Both the position numbers and the translations under genes were made by a program. From an uncultured Clostridium sp. (GTDB lineage Bacteria; Bacillota_A; Clostridia; TANB77; CAG-508), in NCBI GenBank assembly GCA_947382445.1, contig CANCZH010000013.1, forward strand, positions 1-31,953: a DNA stretch of 31,953 nt. The letters run 5' to 3'. The notes under the pieces were generated by a model that saw only the letters and a program-made list of their open reading frames with translations, was not told where the DNA came from and did not search any database. How positions within the stretch are numbered: the stretch's first letter is position 1; the number at the start of each line of letters is the position of its first letter. Below, one piece after another: positions 1 to 9,200 of this stretch.

Positions 1-81
1 TTCCAAAACTAAATTCTTTTTGTGCCTCTACTAGAATTTACTTTTAAATTTAAGGTTTATAATTTTGTACACAAATAAATG

Positions 82-110
82 TTGCAAAATATAAAAAAGT
101 ATGTTAAAAT
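82..110 (+). promoter_or_regulatory. sigma-A type promoter for rpsF-ssb-rpsR
   Basis: A TTGCAA -35 box at 82-87 and a TAAAAT -10 box at 105-110 are separated by exactly 17 bases. Transcription would begin near 117, leaving a leader of about 55 bases before rpsF. Bases 1-81 hold no gene that I can see. Confidence 0.6.
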
Positions 111-120
111 AATCAACGTT

Positions 121-149
121 AACCTTACTCATACACATAAGTATGGGTT
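121..149 (+). promoter_or_regulatory. candidate S6:S18 autoregulatory leader hairpin
   Basis: Between the promoter and rpsF, AACC at 121-124 can pair with GGTT at 146-149, and CATAC at 130-134 with GTATG at 141-145. This leaves a 5-base bulge on the left side (125-129) and a 6-base loop. In many bacteria the rpsF leader folds into a bulged hairpin bound by the S6:S18 complex, which represses its own operon. The location, just upstream of an operon encoding both proteins, fits. I have not matched the conserved bulge sequence of that family, so the identity is an inference. Confidence 0.35.
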
Positions 150-174
150 ATATATCCAAAAGGAGGTGTAAATA

Positions 175-459
175 ATGAATAAATATGAAAGCATAATCAT
201 TATTAATCCAAGTTTAGAAGAACAAGGAATTAAAGATGTAATAACAAAATTTACAGATTTAATAAATAGTGATGGAAAAGTTGAAAACGTAGAAGAAATG
301 GGAAGAAGAAAATTAGCTTATGAAATTCAAAAACATAAAGAAGGATATTATGTTGTATACACATTTGAAGCTAACCCAGAGTTTATTTCTGAATTAGAAA
401 GAATTTACAGAATTACAGACAATATTATGAAATTTATTACAATAAGAAAAGATGATTAG
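175..459 (+). CDS. rpsF: 30S ribosomal protein S6
   Basis: A 94-residue protein of the usual S6 length. It opens with the family's MNKYESIIIINPSLEE strand and carries the typical central segment (EEMGRRKLAYEIQKHKEGYYV, about residues 41-61) and a C-terminal ITDNIMKFITIRKDD end. S6 sits on the platform of the 30S subunit and binds 16S rRNA as a heterodimer with S18, encoded two genes downstream. The ATG is preceded by a strong AAAGGAGGTG ribosome-binding site (162-171). It is the first gene of the rpsF-ssb-rpsR cluster conserved in Firmicutes, so identity is secure. Confidence 0.97.
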   Translation: MNKYESIIIINPSLEEQGIKDVITKFTDLINSDGKVENVEEMGRRKLAYEIQKHKEGYYVVYTFEANPEFISELERIYRITDNIMKFITIRKDD

Positions 460-499
460 TCATATTTAAGGAATACCTTTAATATAGAAAGGTGGAAAA

Positions 500-916
500 A
501 TGAACAAAGTTGTATTAATGGGAAGATTAACAAGAGATCCAGAAACAAGATATACACAAACAAATAATACTCTAGTTGCATCATTCACTTTAGCTGTAAA
601 TAGAAGATTTGCAAGACAAGGTGAAGAAAGACAAGCTGATTTTATACCAGTAGTTGCATGGAGTAAAACAGGAGAATTCTGTAGTAAATACTTCAAAAAA
701 GGTCAACAAGTTGGAGTAATCGGAAGAATTCAAACAAGAAGTTGGGATGATGATCAAGGTCAAAAACACTATGTAACAGAAGTAATTGCAGAAGAAGCAT
801 ACTTTGCAGATAGTAGAAGAGAAGGAGCAGGAGAAAGTTTTGAGAATACTTTTGGAACATCAGTTTCTGAAAGTCAAGAATTCCAAGTTTCTTCTGATGA
901 TGATTTACCATTCTAA
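500..916 (+). CDS. ssb: single-stranded DNA-binding protein
   Basis: A 138-residue SSB. The N-terminal ~105 residues are the OB fold (MNKVVLMGRLTRDPETRYT, then FTLAVNRRF and the DFIPVVAWSKTGEFCSKYFKKGQQVGV-type core split over residues 47-73). The C-terminus is a flexible linker ending in the acidic DDDLPF tip, which recruits replication and repair partners. It binds single-stranded DNA as a tetramer during replication, recombination and repair. It lies between rpsF and rpsR as in other Firmicutes, 40 bases after rpsF and 30 before rpsR, with a GAAAGGTGG ribosome-binding site at about 488-496. This placement suggests co-transcription with the ribosomal genes. Confidence 0.97.
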   Translation: MNKVVLMGRLTRDPETRYTQTNNTLVASFTLAVNRRFARQGEERQADFIPVVAWSKTGEFCSKYFKKGQQVGVIGRIQTRSWDDDQGQKHYVTEVIAEEAYFADSRREGAGESFENTFGTSVSESQEFQVSSDDDLPF

Positions 917-946
917 ATATTTAGAAAAGATTGGGGGTTAGTAAAA

Positions 947-1228
947 ATGGCAGATAAGAAAAATAGAAAAAACAATAGAAATAATAATATGGATGATGAT
1001 TTCAATCCAAAGTTCAGAAAAGTTAGAAAAAAAGTTTGTGTACTTTGCAGTGACAAAAACTTTGAATTAGATTACAAAAATCCTGAACAATTAAAGAAAT
1101 TCATCAATGATAAAGGTAAGATATTACCAAGAAGAGCAACAGGAGCTTGTGCTAAACATCAAAGAGAAATTACATTAGCTGTAAAAAGAGCAAGACATAT
1201 TGCAATATTACCATATACACAAGATTAA
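947..1228 (+). CDS. rpsR: 30S ribosomal protein S18
   Basis: A 93-residue S18 with a Lys/Asn/Arg-rich extension of about 22 residues ahead of the core. The core shows KVCVLCSDK, then [27 protein letters not shown], then [12 protein letters not shown], which is diagnostic. The CxxC pair plus the CAKH segment is the pattern of zinc-binding S18 forms. S18 joins S6 on the 30S platform. It is the last gene of the cluster, and a hairpin terminator follows within ten bases of the stop. The ribosome-binding site (TTGGGGGTTAG, about 930-940) is weaker than that of rpsF. Confidence 0.97.
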   Translation: MADKKNRKNNRNNNMDDDFNPKFRKVRKKVCVLCSDKNFELDYKNPEQLKKFINDKGKILPRRATGACAKHQREITLAVKRARHIAILPYTQD

Positions 1229-1237
1229 TGATAAAAG

Positions 1238-1269
1238 AAGAAACGTTCCAAATAGAACGTTTCTTTTTT
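1238..1269 (+). terminator. Rho-independent terminator of the rpsF-ssb-rpsR operon
   Basis: An 11-bp perfect stem (1238-1248 with 1255-1265) and a 6-base loop run into a T tract at 1264-1269. On the minus strand the stem is followed by a T-rich CTTCTTTTA run, so it may also stop transcripts arriving from the convergent penicillin-binding protein gene. Confidence 0.85.
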
Positions 1270-1327
1270 GGTTTTTATATATTCAGAAAGTTATACTGGA
1301 TTTCTGATTGGTTCTATAATTAATTTA

Positions 1328-3547
1328 TTATTCTTGTAAAGTTACAGTAACTATACTTCCTTCATCAATAGAAGAACCAGCAACAATATCTTGTGAAACA
1401 ACTTTACCAGTTCCCTCAATAGCAATATTTAAATTAACAGCAGAAAGAGAATTTTTAGCTTGCTGTGCACTCTTACCTTTTAAATCTGGAACTTGCTTTT
1501 GAGTTTTTGTAGCACCATTTGTATATATACAAATAACTGAACCAGTTTGAATAGATATATCAGGTTTTGGATATTGTGAGGCAACTGTAATATCTGAATT
1601 TGAAGAAGTACTAGAAACTACACTAAATCCAAGACTTTCAAGATTTTTCCTTGCTTCAGTTAAAGTTTTACCAGTTACATCTGGAATTGTAATTAATTTT
1701 TCATCATTTTTAGAAGTAACAGTAGAAGTAACACCTAAATGAGGTAATACCTTAGATAAAATCTTAGAAACAACAGGAGCACATATTGTACCACCTTGAT
1801 GAGAAGAACCATGAGGCTCTTTAAGTACTAATAAAACAGCAATCTCTGGATTCTCAGTAGGAGAAATTGCAACAAATGAAGCAATATAATTATTTGTACC
1901 AAGAATCTCTGAAGTACCACTTTTTCCACCTATTGAATAACCAGCAACATCTGCATTTTTACCAGTACCATTCTTTACAACAGATTTCATCATATCTTTT
2001 ATTTTATCTGAAGTAGATTTAGAGATTACTTGTCTAATTTTTACTGGAGCAATTTCAGTTTCAACACCAGTATCTGTATTAACTACTTTACTAACAATAC
2101 GTGGTTGCATCAAATCTCCACCATTTACACAAGCAGAAACAGATGTGATAAGTTGAAGTGGAGTGATAGATATTCCTTGACCAAAAGACATACTTGCAAG
2201 GTCTACATTAACAAGAGAATTATAATCATGTATAATTCCATGTGCTTCACCAGGCATTCTAACACCAGTAGTTCCAAATAATCCAAAAGATTCTAGATAT
2301 TTATAAAAAATTTCTTTACCTATACGTTGACCAAGCTGAATAAAAGAAGGATTACAAGACTTTTCTAATGCACCACGTAATGTTAATTTGCCATGAGCAG
2401 CTGGAGCCCAACAATCAATTTGTGTACCATCAACATAGTAATGTTTATTACAAGTAAAATCACCAGCAGTGTCAGTATTAACAATATTTTCTTCTAGACC
2501 AATAGAAGAAGTTATAATTTTAAAAGTAGAACCAGGATCATAAACATCAGTAATAGGTCTATTTCTCCACATTTTTATAAGTTCACTAGATTGTTCATCA
2601 GCAGTTAGAGAATCCCAATTTGATTTAAGTTCATCTGTATTAGGAGAAAAAGGTTCATTCAAATTATAAGTTGGATAACCAGCAACAGCTAAAATATCTC
2701 CAGTAGATGGTCTCATAACAATAACTGCACCATCTTTAGCTTTATTTTCAATAACTGCTTCCTCTAAAGATTTTTCAGCAATTTCTTGAACAGTAGTATC
2801 AATAGTTAAATAAATATCACTTCCATTTTGAGCAGGAATATATTGTTCATTATCGTCAGAAATAGCTTTTTTATTAACATTAGTAGAAGTAACTATTCTA
2901 CCAGGTGTACCACTAAGCTCTTTTTCCCACTCAGCCTCAATTCCTTCTAAACCTTGATTATCATTTCCACAAAAACCAATAATATTTGAAGCTAAATTAT
3001 TATATGGATATGTCCTTTTTGAATCTTCATCAATATTAATTCCAGTAGAAATATCATTCTCATTCATCCAAGTTTTTAAATTATCTACATAAGGTTTTTC
3101 AACTTTTTTAGCGATAGTAATAAGAGATGATTTTGAATTTAACTTTTCTAATAATTCATCATAATTTAAAGAAAAAATTTTAGAAAAACCTTCTGCTAAA
3201 ACTTCATTAGGAACAGATTTTGTATTTTTATAAAAAACTTGTCCATTATTAATACTTATAGTATCAACAGAAGAACTTATAGCTAAAATTTTATTAGTAG
3301 AATCATAAATAGTACCTCTTTTACTTGATAAAGTTTGGCTTTTAGTTTGTTGCTTATACGCATTTGTTTTATATTCAGAACCTTTAACAAATTGAATATA
3401 TCCAATTCTAGTTAATAACCCAAAAAAACAAAGCGAAAAACTTAATAATAAAATTAAAGAACGAGTATTGTAAGACTGTTTTTTCTTGAAACTACTTCCA
3501 ATACCCAATTTTTTATTTATATAATTTTTTCCTATAATAATCACCAC
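1328..3547 (-). CDS. class B penicillin-binding protein with two PASTA domains (FtsI/SpoVD type)
   Basis: A 739-residue transpeptidase that cross-links peptidoglycan stem peptides outside the membrane. Order: short cytoplasmic tail; signal-anchor helix at about 30-50; dimerisation domain with the R-G-x-I-x-D motif (SKRGTIYDS, about 75-83); transpeptidase domain with S340-T-F-K343 (active-site Ser), S397-C-N399 and K542-S-G-T; then two PASTA domains at about 607-667 and 675-739. This layout matches FtsI (division septum) and SpoVD (spore cortex). The sequence alone does not separate them, and no division or sporulation neighbours are present. The start is a GTG without a clear ribosome-binding site, so the first residues are uncertain; a TTG at codon 14 is another option. 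It is convergent with rpsR and divergent from the transporter gene. Confidence 0.92.
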   Translation of the reverse strand: MVIIIGKNYINKKLGIGSSFKKKQSYNTRSLILLLSFSLCFFGLLTRIGYIQFVKGSEYKTNAYKQQTKSQTLSSKRGTIYDSTNKILAISSSVDTISINNGQVFYKNTKSVPNEVLAEGFSKIFSLNYDELLEKLNSKSSLITIAKKVEKPYVDNLKTWMNENDISTGINIDEDSKRTYPYNNLASNIIGFCGNDNQGLEGIEAEWEKELSGTPGRIVTSTNVNKKAISDDNEQYIPAQNGSDIYLTIDTTVQEIAEKSLEEAVIENKAKDGAVIVMRPSTGDILAVAGYPTYNLNEPFSPNTDELKSNWDSLTADEQSSELIKMWRNRPITDVYDPGSTFKIITSSIGLEENIVNTDTAGDFTCNKHYYVDGTQIDCWAPAAHGKLTLRGALEKSCNPSFIQLGQRIGKEIFYKYLESFGLFGTTGVRMPGEAHGIIHDYNSLVNVDLASMSFGQGISITPLQLITSVSACVNGGDLMQPRIVSKVVNTDTGVETEIAPVKIRQVISKSTSDKIKDMMKSVVKNGTGKNADVAGYSIGGKSGTSEILGTNNYIASFVAISPTENPEIAVLLVLKEPHGSSHQGGTICAPVVSKILSKVLPHLGVTSTVTSKNDEKLITIPDVTGKTLTEARKNLESLGFSVVSSTSSNSDITVASQYPKPDISIQTGSVICIYTNGATKTQKQVPDLKGKSAQQAKNSLSAVNLNIAIEGTGKVVSQDIVAGSSIDEGSIVTVTLQE

Positions 3548-3566
3548 ACTTAAATAATATATAAAT

Positions 3567-3595
3567 ATTTTATATTATAGAAAAATAAAAATCAA
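3567..3595 (-). promoter_or_regulatory. putative promoter for the penicillin-binding protein gene
   Basis: On the minus strand TTGATT (3595-3590) and TAAAAT (3572-3567) are spaced by 17 bases. The start point would lie about 12-15 bases upstream of the GTG, giving a very short leader. The region is extremely AT-rich, so chance boxes are easy to find. Confidence 0.4.
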
Positions 3596-3606
3596 TATGA
3601 TATAAT
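3578..3606 (+). promoter_or_regulatory. putative promoter for the transporter-rsmA pair
   Basis: TAGAAA (3578-3583, 4 of 6 consensus bases) and a perfect TATAAT (3601-3606) are 17 bases apart. The -10 box directly abuts the first in-frame ATG (3608). If the promoter is real, that ATG would lie upstream of the transcript start, and translation must begin at a later ATG. Confidence 0.35.
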
Positions 3607-3646
3607 AATGAAAATTTTAAAACAAAAGAAAAATATGAGGAAAAAT

Positions 3647-4936
3647 ATGGAAGAAAAGAAGAAAGCTCAAATTAGAAAAAGTAATATGAAATTATATCCA
3701 ATATATAAAATGATAGGACTAGATTGGATATTTTATTATGGTATTAAAGTTTTATTTTTAACACAAATAAAAAATATATCACCAGCAGACATAGTATTAT
3801 CAGGTTCATTTTATGCTTTTTGCTATATAATCTTCCAAGTATTTAATACAATATTACTTGAAAAAATAGGAAAGAAAAATGGAATAGTTTTAGGACAATT
3901 TTTAAATTTAATAGCAATGAGTATAATAATATTTTGTCCTAACTTTACATGGCTCCTAATACATGATTCAATACGAGCAGTGGGATTTGGAATAAAAGGA
4001 ATAGCAGAATCTAGTTTCTTAAATGAATCATTACCAGAATCAAAAAGAAAAGGAGAGATATTTTCTAAAATTGATGGAAGAGGATATTCAAAATTCTGTT
4101 TTATAGGAGCGACAACAGTTTTAATTTCAGGATTTTTATATGCAACAAATCCATATATACCAATAATTCTTTGTATGACAGCAAATTTATTTGCATTAAT
4201 AATTGCTAGCAACTTCATAGATATTGGAAAAATGGAAAAAGAAAAATCAAAAGAAAAAACTAGCACAAAACAAGAAATTAAAAATATAATGATAGATTTA
4301 AAAGATTCTTTTAAATTTATATTCAAATCAACACGTTTACGTACATTATTAATATTCTTAGGTGTAACGTGGGGAATTATAGATACATTTGCAACATATC
4401 AAGAAACTTTATTAAAAGAATTAAATATTCCATCATATTATATAGGATTCATGCTTGCTGGATTCCAAATGTTGGTTGGAATATTTGCAACAAAATCAAT
4501 TGAATTTAATAAAAAATATAAAAATCATACACTATCATATATAGGATTTATGCTTACAATAGGAAGTGTAATATTAGGAATACTAACAATATTAAATATC
4601 CCATTTGAAATTCAATTAATGGCAATAACTTTTGTATTTATAGTAAGAGCATATGCAAAAGGAATTTACCAAGTAATTAAGAAAAGATATATGAATAACT
4701 TTGCAAATAACAAAATGATACCCAAAATATATTCAATAAATGGAATAACATCAAATCTTTCAAGAATGATAATAGGAATTATTGCATCTAGCATTTTAAA
4801 GATGACAACAATACAAAATTCACTATTAATACTAGGAACAATAACTACATTAATGGTAATAATTTTATCAATTTATAGCAAAACTAGATTAGGTTTAAAA
4901 CCAGAAGAGTATAAAAAAGAAGAAATTTTATTATAA
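3647..4936 (+). CDS. MFS-type membrane transporter
   Basis: A polytopic membrane protein of 429 residues from this start (442 if begun at the ATG at 3608). Hydrophobic segments alternate with short loops. A Lys/Glu-rich central loop (around GKMEKEKSKEKTSTKQE) divides the protein into two halves, as expected for the 12-helix major facilitator fold. Segments such as DSIRAVGFGIKGIAES and the cytoplasmic KRKGEIFSKIDGRGYS loop resemble MFS loops. No substrate-specific motif is recognised. I prefer the ATG at 3647 because GAGG at 3637-3640 sits six bases before it, while the ATG at 3608 has no ribosome-binding site and abuts a candidate -10 box. The rsmA gene starts 12 bases after its stop, so the two are probably co-transcribed. 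Confidence 0.75.
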   Translation: MEEKKKAQIRKSNMKLYPIYKMIGLDWIFYYGIKVLFLTQIKNISPADIVLSGSFYAFCYIIFQVFNTILLEKIGKKNGIVLGQFLNLIAMSIIIFCPNFTWLLIHDSIRAVGFGIKGIAESSFLNESLPESKRKGEIFSKIDGRGYSKFCFIGATTVLISGFLYATNPYIPIILCMTANLFALIIASNFIDIGKMEKEKSKEKTSTKQEIKNIMIDLKDSFKFIFKSTRLRTLLIFLGVTWGIIDTFATYQETLLKELNIPSYYIGFMLAGFQMLVGIFATKSIEFNKKYKNHTLSYIGFMLTIGSVILGILTILNIPFEIQLMAITFVFIVRAYAKGIYQVIKKRYMNNFANNKMIPKIYSINGITSNLSRMIIGIIASSILKMTTIQNSLLILGTITTLMVIILSIYSKTRLGLKPEEYKKEEILL

Positions 4937-4948
4937 GGTGATAAAAAC

Positions 4949-5800
4949 ATGAGTTTATATGAAGAAACAAAATTTATAATGAAGCAAAATAATATAATAG
5001 CTAATAAAAGTTTAGGACAAAACTTTTTAATTGATGAAAATGTTGTTGAATCAATTGTAAATTCAGCAGAAATTACAAATAAAGATTTAATAATTGAAAT
5101 AGGTCCAGGATTAGGAACTCTAACTCAAAAGCTACTAGAAAAAGCAGGAAAGGTTATATGTGTTGAGCTAGATGAAAAAATGGTAAAAATACTAACACAT
5201 AGATTCAAATTATATACAAATTTTGAATTAATAAATGAAGATATATTAAAAGTAAATCTAACAGAAATAATAGAAAAAAATAAAAAGCAAGGAATAGAAA
5301 AAGTAAAAGTAGTTGCAAATTTACCATACTATATAACAACACCAATTATAATGAAACTACTAGAAGATAAATTAGATATAGAGAGTATAACAGTAATGAT
5401 ACAAAAGGAGGTAGCACAAAGGCTTGCGGAGACTCCAGGAGGAAAAGAAACTGGAAGTATAACATACACAATTTGGTATTATACACAGCCAAAAATCGTT
5501 TTAGAAGTACCACCAGATTCATTTATACCAGAGCCAGAAGTACATTCAAGTGTAATAAAATTTGATATTTTAGATAAACCTCGTATAGAAGTAGAAGATG
5601 AAAGTAAATTTTTTAAATTAATTAAAATTGCATTTATGCAAAAAAGAAAAACACTAGTAAATGCATTAGTAAATGGTGGAATATTTCAAGATAAATTTCA
5701 AGCAGAAGAAGTTTTGAAAAGTTTAAATATTGATATAAAAATTAGAGGAGAAAAATTAACATTAGAACAGTATAATGAGTTATCTAAAAAAATAAAATGA
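4949..5800 (+). CDS. rsmA: 16S rRNA (adenine1518-N6/adenine1519-N6)-dimethyltransferase
   Basis: A 283-residue RsmA/KsgA, the usual length. It uses S-adenosylmethionine to dimethylate two adjacent adenines in the 3' terminal hairpin of 16S rRNA, a late 30S assembly step. Diagnostic motifs: NKSLGQNFLID (about residues 19-29), SAM-binding IEIGPGLGTLTQ (about 49-60), the acidic VELDEKM segment, the catalytic NLPYYITTPI motif (about 124-133) and MIQKEVAQRL. The C-terminal helical domain is present (FMQKRKTLVNAL). The ribosome-binding site is AAGGTGAT, about 6 bases before the ATG. Confidence 0.97.
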   Translation: MSLYEETKFIMKQNNIIANKSLGQNFLIDENVVESIVNSAEITNKDLIIEIGPGLGTLTQKLLEKAGKVICVELDEKMVKILTHRFKLYTNFELINEDILKVNLTEIIEKNKKQGIEKVKVVANLPYYITTPIIMKLLEDKLDIESITVMIQKEVAQRLAETPGGKETGSITYTIWYYTQPKIVLEVPPDSFIPEPEVHSSVIKFDILDKPRIEVEDESKFFKLIKIAFMQKRKTLVNALVNGGIFQDKFQAEEVLKSLNIDIKIRGEKLTLEQYNELSKKIK

Positions 5801-5846
5801 TGTCTACTTATCATTTATAATATCTAATGAAAAATTATTATACTAT

Positions 5847-6031
5847 TTAAAAAAGTGAATTAAATAAAATATTTTTTCAAAGGCAAATCTACGTCTTTTA
5901 TCATTTCTAAATAAAATTGACTGAGCCTCTCCGCATACAAGTTCTGCGCACCCTCAGTCAATTTTCTTAAGAAATGTTTAAAAGTCTCTGTTTGCATTTT
6001 CAAAAATGTTTTATTTAATTCACTTTTTTAA
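5847..6031. repeat. 185-base symmetric imperfect palindrome (MITE-like element or structured RNA)
   Basis: The outer arms 5847-5869 and 6009-6031 are perfect 23-base inverted repeats. The next 56 bases on each side pair at roughly 70 percent by my hand alignment, ending in a perfect 13-bp stem (5913-5925 with 5953-5965). The apex is a 27-base loop richer in G+C, itself able to form CGCA (5932-5935) with TGCG (5945-5948). The two halves mirror around 5939 with no net offset. There is no ORF of note inside. Flanking TAT on both sides could be a 3-bp target duplication, but in such AT-rich sequence this is weak. It lies between rsmA and the surface-protein promoter and could also act as a terminator. 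Confidence 0.8.
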
Positions 6032-6082
6032 TATTAATAAATTATAATAAATTTTGCGTTAAATATTATAAGAGAGAAATAG

Positions 6083-6106
6083 ATTTCCTAAATATGCATT
6101 TCCTAA
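6083..6106 (+). repeat. direct repeat ATTTCCTAA x2
   Basis: ATTTCCTAA occurs at 6083-6091 and again at 6098-6106, a 15-base start-to-start distance, 60-80 bases upstream of the surface-protein promoter. The spacing is longer than one helical turn (about 1.4 turns). It could be a regulator-binding pair, but no known operator is recognised. The rest of 6032-6165 is featureless AT-rich sequence. Confidence 0.3.
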
Positions 6107-6165
6107 TTAAAATAGAACTCTGTAACAAAAAAATAAAAAAAATGTAATAAATTTGCAATAAAACG

Positions 6166-6194
6166 TTGAATTACAGTCTTCCGTAGTGTATAAT
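6166..6194 (+). promoter_or_regulatory. sigma-A type promoter for the surface-protein pair
   Basis: TTGAAT at 6166-6171 and a perfect TATAAT at 6189-6194, separated by 17 bases. Transcription would start near 6201, leaving a leader of about 60 bases before the first surface-protein gene. Confidence 0.75.
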
Positions 6195-6203
6195 AGTAAT
6201 GTA

Positions 6204-6226
6204 GGCTTATCTTAGAAAGACAAGTC
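6204..6226 (+). promoter_or_regulatory. 5' leader hairpin of the surface-protein transcript
   Basis: GGCTTATCTT (6204-6213) can pair with AAGACAAGTC (6217-6226), nine of ten positions including one G-U, with a 3-base loop. It lies almost at the expected 5' end of the transcript, where such hairpins often protect mRNA from decay. No riboswitch family is recognised. Confidence 0.35.
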
Positions 6227-6259
6227 AATAGAGAAAAGATAATTTAGGAGGATGTTTAT

Positions 6260-9200
6260 ATGTTTAGAAAAGAAATCAACATAAGAAAAATAATAGCAAC
6301 ATGTTTAATTTTCTGTTTTGTTTTAACAAATAGTTTTACTCTATTTTCAAACATAGCATTAGCAGAGACTAATGAACTAGGACAACAATACACAGAAAAT
6401 AATTCAAATAATGTTGAATATGAAGCTAGATTTATAAAAGGAGAAGAGGAACAAGGATATGAAATAGAAGAATCAATAGATGAACAAAACCTTGCAATAA
6501 AAATAAATCTAGAAACAAAAAAAGAAGGATACCTAAAAAATTCTAAAATTTTGATAGAATCAGAAAATGGACTATCTTTTGAAATGCCAGAAGAAAATCA
6601 AGAAAAATACAAAATAAATGGAAATACTATTGAATTAACAAATATAGCAGTAGGAGAAAAAACAGAAATAGTAATACCAGTAAAATATAAAGAAAGAAAA
6701 GATATAGAAAATTTAAACAAAAAAATAAACGTAAAACTAATTGGTACATATGTAAATAAATCAGGAAATGAAAAAAACATATATGAAAATATTGTATTAA
6801 GACTAAAATGGAATACAAATACTGAATTTAATTTAAATGGAACACTTAAAAAATATATTCCATATAAATCTGAAACAAAAAGTGGAGTAATAATCCAAAC
6901 AAGCGTGAAATCTGAAATACCAGTTGATAATGCATTTGTAAATAAAGAACAAATTGAAATAGATGCAATAAAAGTAGACGGATATGAACTAGAAAAGGTA
7001 TATGTAACAACTAAAACAGAAAACAAAGAAGAAAAATGGAACTACAATGAAGAAACAGGAAAAATAAATATACAAATAGAAAGAACATCAGAAACAATAA
7101 AATCAGAAGAATTTCTAATAACATATATTTTTATAGGAGAAAAAGAAATTGATTTACCATTCAAAATAAACTCAAAAATGAATGGTTCTATTTGCATGTT
7201 TGGAACAGATGAAATAGCAGAAACTGAAAAAGAAGTAGAATATGAAATAAACGAAAAAATAGGAAATATAGTAACACTTGAAACAAATGCTGTGGAAAGC
7301 ATAAAAATTGGTAATTTATTAACAAATAAAATAAGTAAAGAAAAAATATACAAAACAAATTATGAAGTAGAATTATTAACAGATATTTCAAGTAACAACC
7401 TAGCAGAAGGAATAATAATAAAAGATGCAGGGGAAGAATTTGAAAGTGAAGACGGAAGATTTGAATGTAATAGTTCATATTACAAATCAATAAAAATCTC
7501 AAAACAAAACTTTGAAAAAATTCTAGGTGCAGATGGAAGTATTGAAATACTAAATAATAACAAAGAATTGATTGCTAGAATTGATAAAACTGCACAATTA
7601 GATGAAAGTGAAAATTATATAATCAATCTAGAAAATCAAGAAAACAAAATAAGCATAAAAACAACTAAACCAATGTCAGAAGGTATATTACTAATAACAG
7701 TAGAAAAAGAAATAACAGATTCAGAATATTCGCTAGAACAAATAAAAACATTCTCTAACCTAAATTTGAAATATATAGAAAATATCATCTATGATGAAAA
7801 TATAGAAGATACAGTTTCAAATGTAGAAACAAAAATAAACTTAGAAAAACCAGTAACAAAAGCAGAAATAGAAATATCAAATAAAACTTTAAGCACAATA
7901 ACAGAAAATAAAGATGTAAAACTAACAATAGCATTAAATAATACAAACGAAGATATAGACCTATATAAAAATCCAAACTTTAGTATTATATTCCCAGAAT
8001 ATATAGAAAATGTTGAAATAACTAATATAGCAATAGCAAACTCAGAAGAAACATTTAAAATAAATAGTAATAATTTACATATAAACGAAGATGGAAAAGT
8101 AGAATTAAATATTTCATTAGAAGGAACTCAGGAAAAATACAATTCAAATAGTATAGTAAATGGAACAAACATAATAATAAATGCAAACATAAAATTAAAT
8201 ATATATACACCATCAAAACAAGAAAAAATAGTACTAAAATATAATAATGAAAATGCAACAAGCTATGCAAAAGAAGAAAATGAAATTGGATATGCAGAAA
8301 CAAACATTGAATACAAAGCACCAGTTGGAGTAGTAAGCATAAATAAAATATCTAACTATGATGAAGTAGGTTCTAGCATACTATCTGTTGAACAAGGTAA
8401 AGTAACTGATAAAATTGAAATATTTGATGAAGCAAAAATTGCTACAATGGATATTTTAGTAATGAATAACAAAGAAAATAAATGTGATGACATAAAAATA
8501 TTAGGAAGAATACCTTTTAAAGGAAACAAAGATGTAAAAACAGGAGAAGATTTAGGAACAACAGTAGATACTAATATGATAGACAGAATTTCAGAGGATA
8601 ATGCAAATAAAGTAAAAGCTACTATATACTATTCAGAAAACGGAAATGCAACACAAGAACTAGAAAAAACTGAAAATGGTTGGAAAAGAGATGTTACAGA
8701 CTTTTCTAAAATAAAATCATATTTAATAGTATTAGAAAATTATGAAATGAATCCAGGAGATATTTTAAAATATACATATCAGTATAGAATACCAGAAAAC
8801 TTAGAACACAATAATAATATTTATGGATCATTTGAAACAATATACAACAATATAAGTGATATAGCTACAAAAATAGAAATTTCAACACCAGATATAGTTG
8901 GATTGACTACTGGCGTTGGACCTCAAATGAATGTTAAAACAACTACAAATGTTACAGAAAAAGTAAAAGAATATGAAAAAATAAAATATGAAATAACAGT
9001 AGAAAATACAGGTTCAGAAATAACCGAAAATGTAGTAGTAAATACAAAAGTACCAACAGGAGCAACACTTGCAGTACATACTACACAAAATACACTACAA
9101 GAGTCAAAAGGATGGTCATTAAGAGAAAATAGAGAAATAAAAACAATATTAGGAAAAATTAATCCAGGAGAAATAAAGAAAATAGAATTCTTTGTACAAG

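Noticed and set aside
1283..1307. TCAGAAA/TTTCTGA hairpin downstream of the penicillin-binding protein gene
   Set aside because: Only a 7-bp stem with an 11-base loop and no T tract on the minus strand; not enough for a terminator call.
5794..5817. AAATGAT/ATCATTT hairpin at the rsmA stop as a terminator
   Set aside because: Short 7-bp AT-only-type stem with no T tract; the large palindrome downstream is a better candidate for stopping transcripts.
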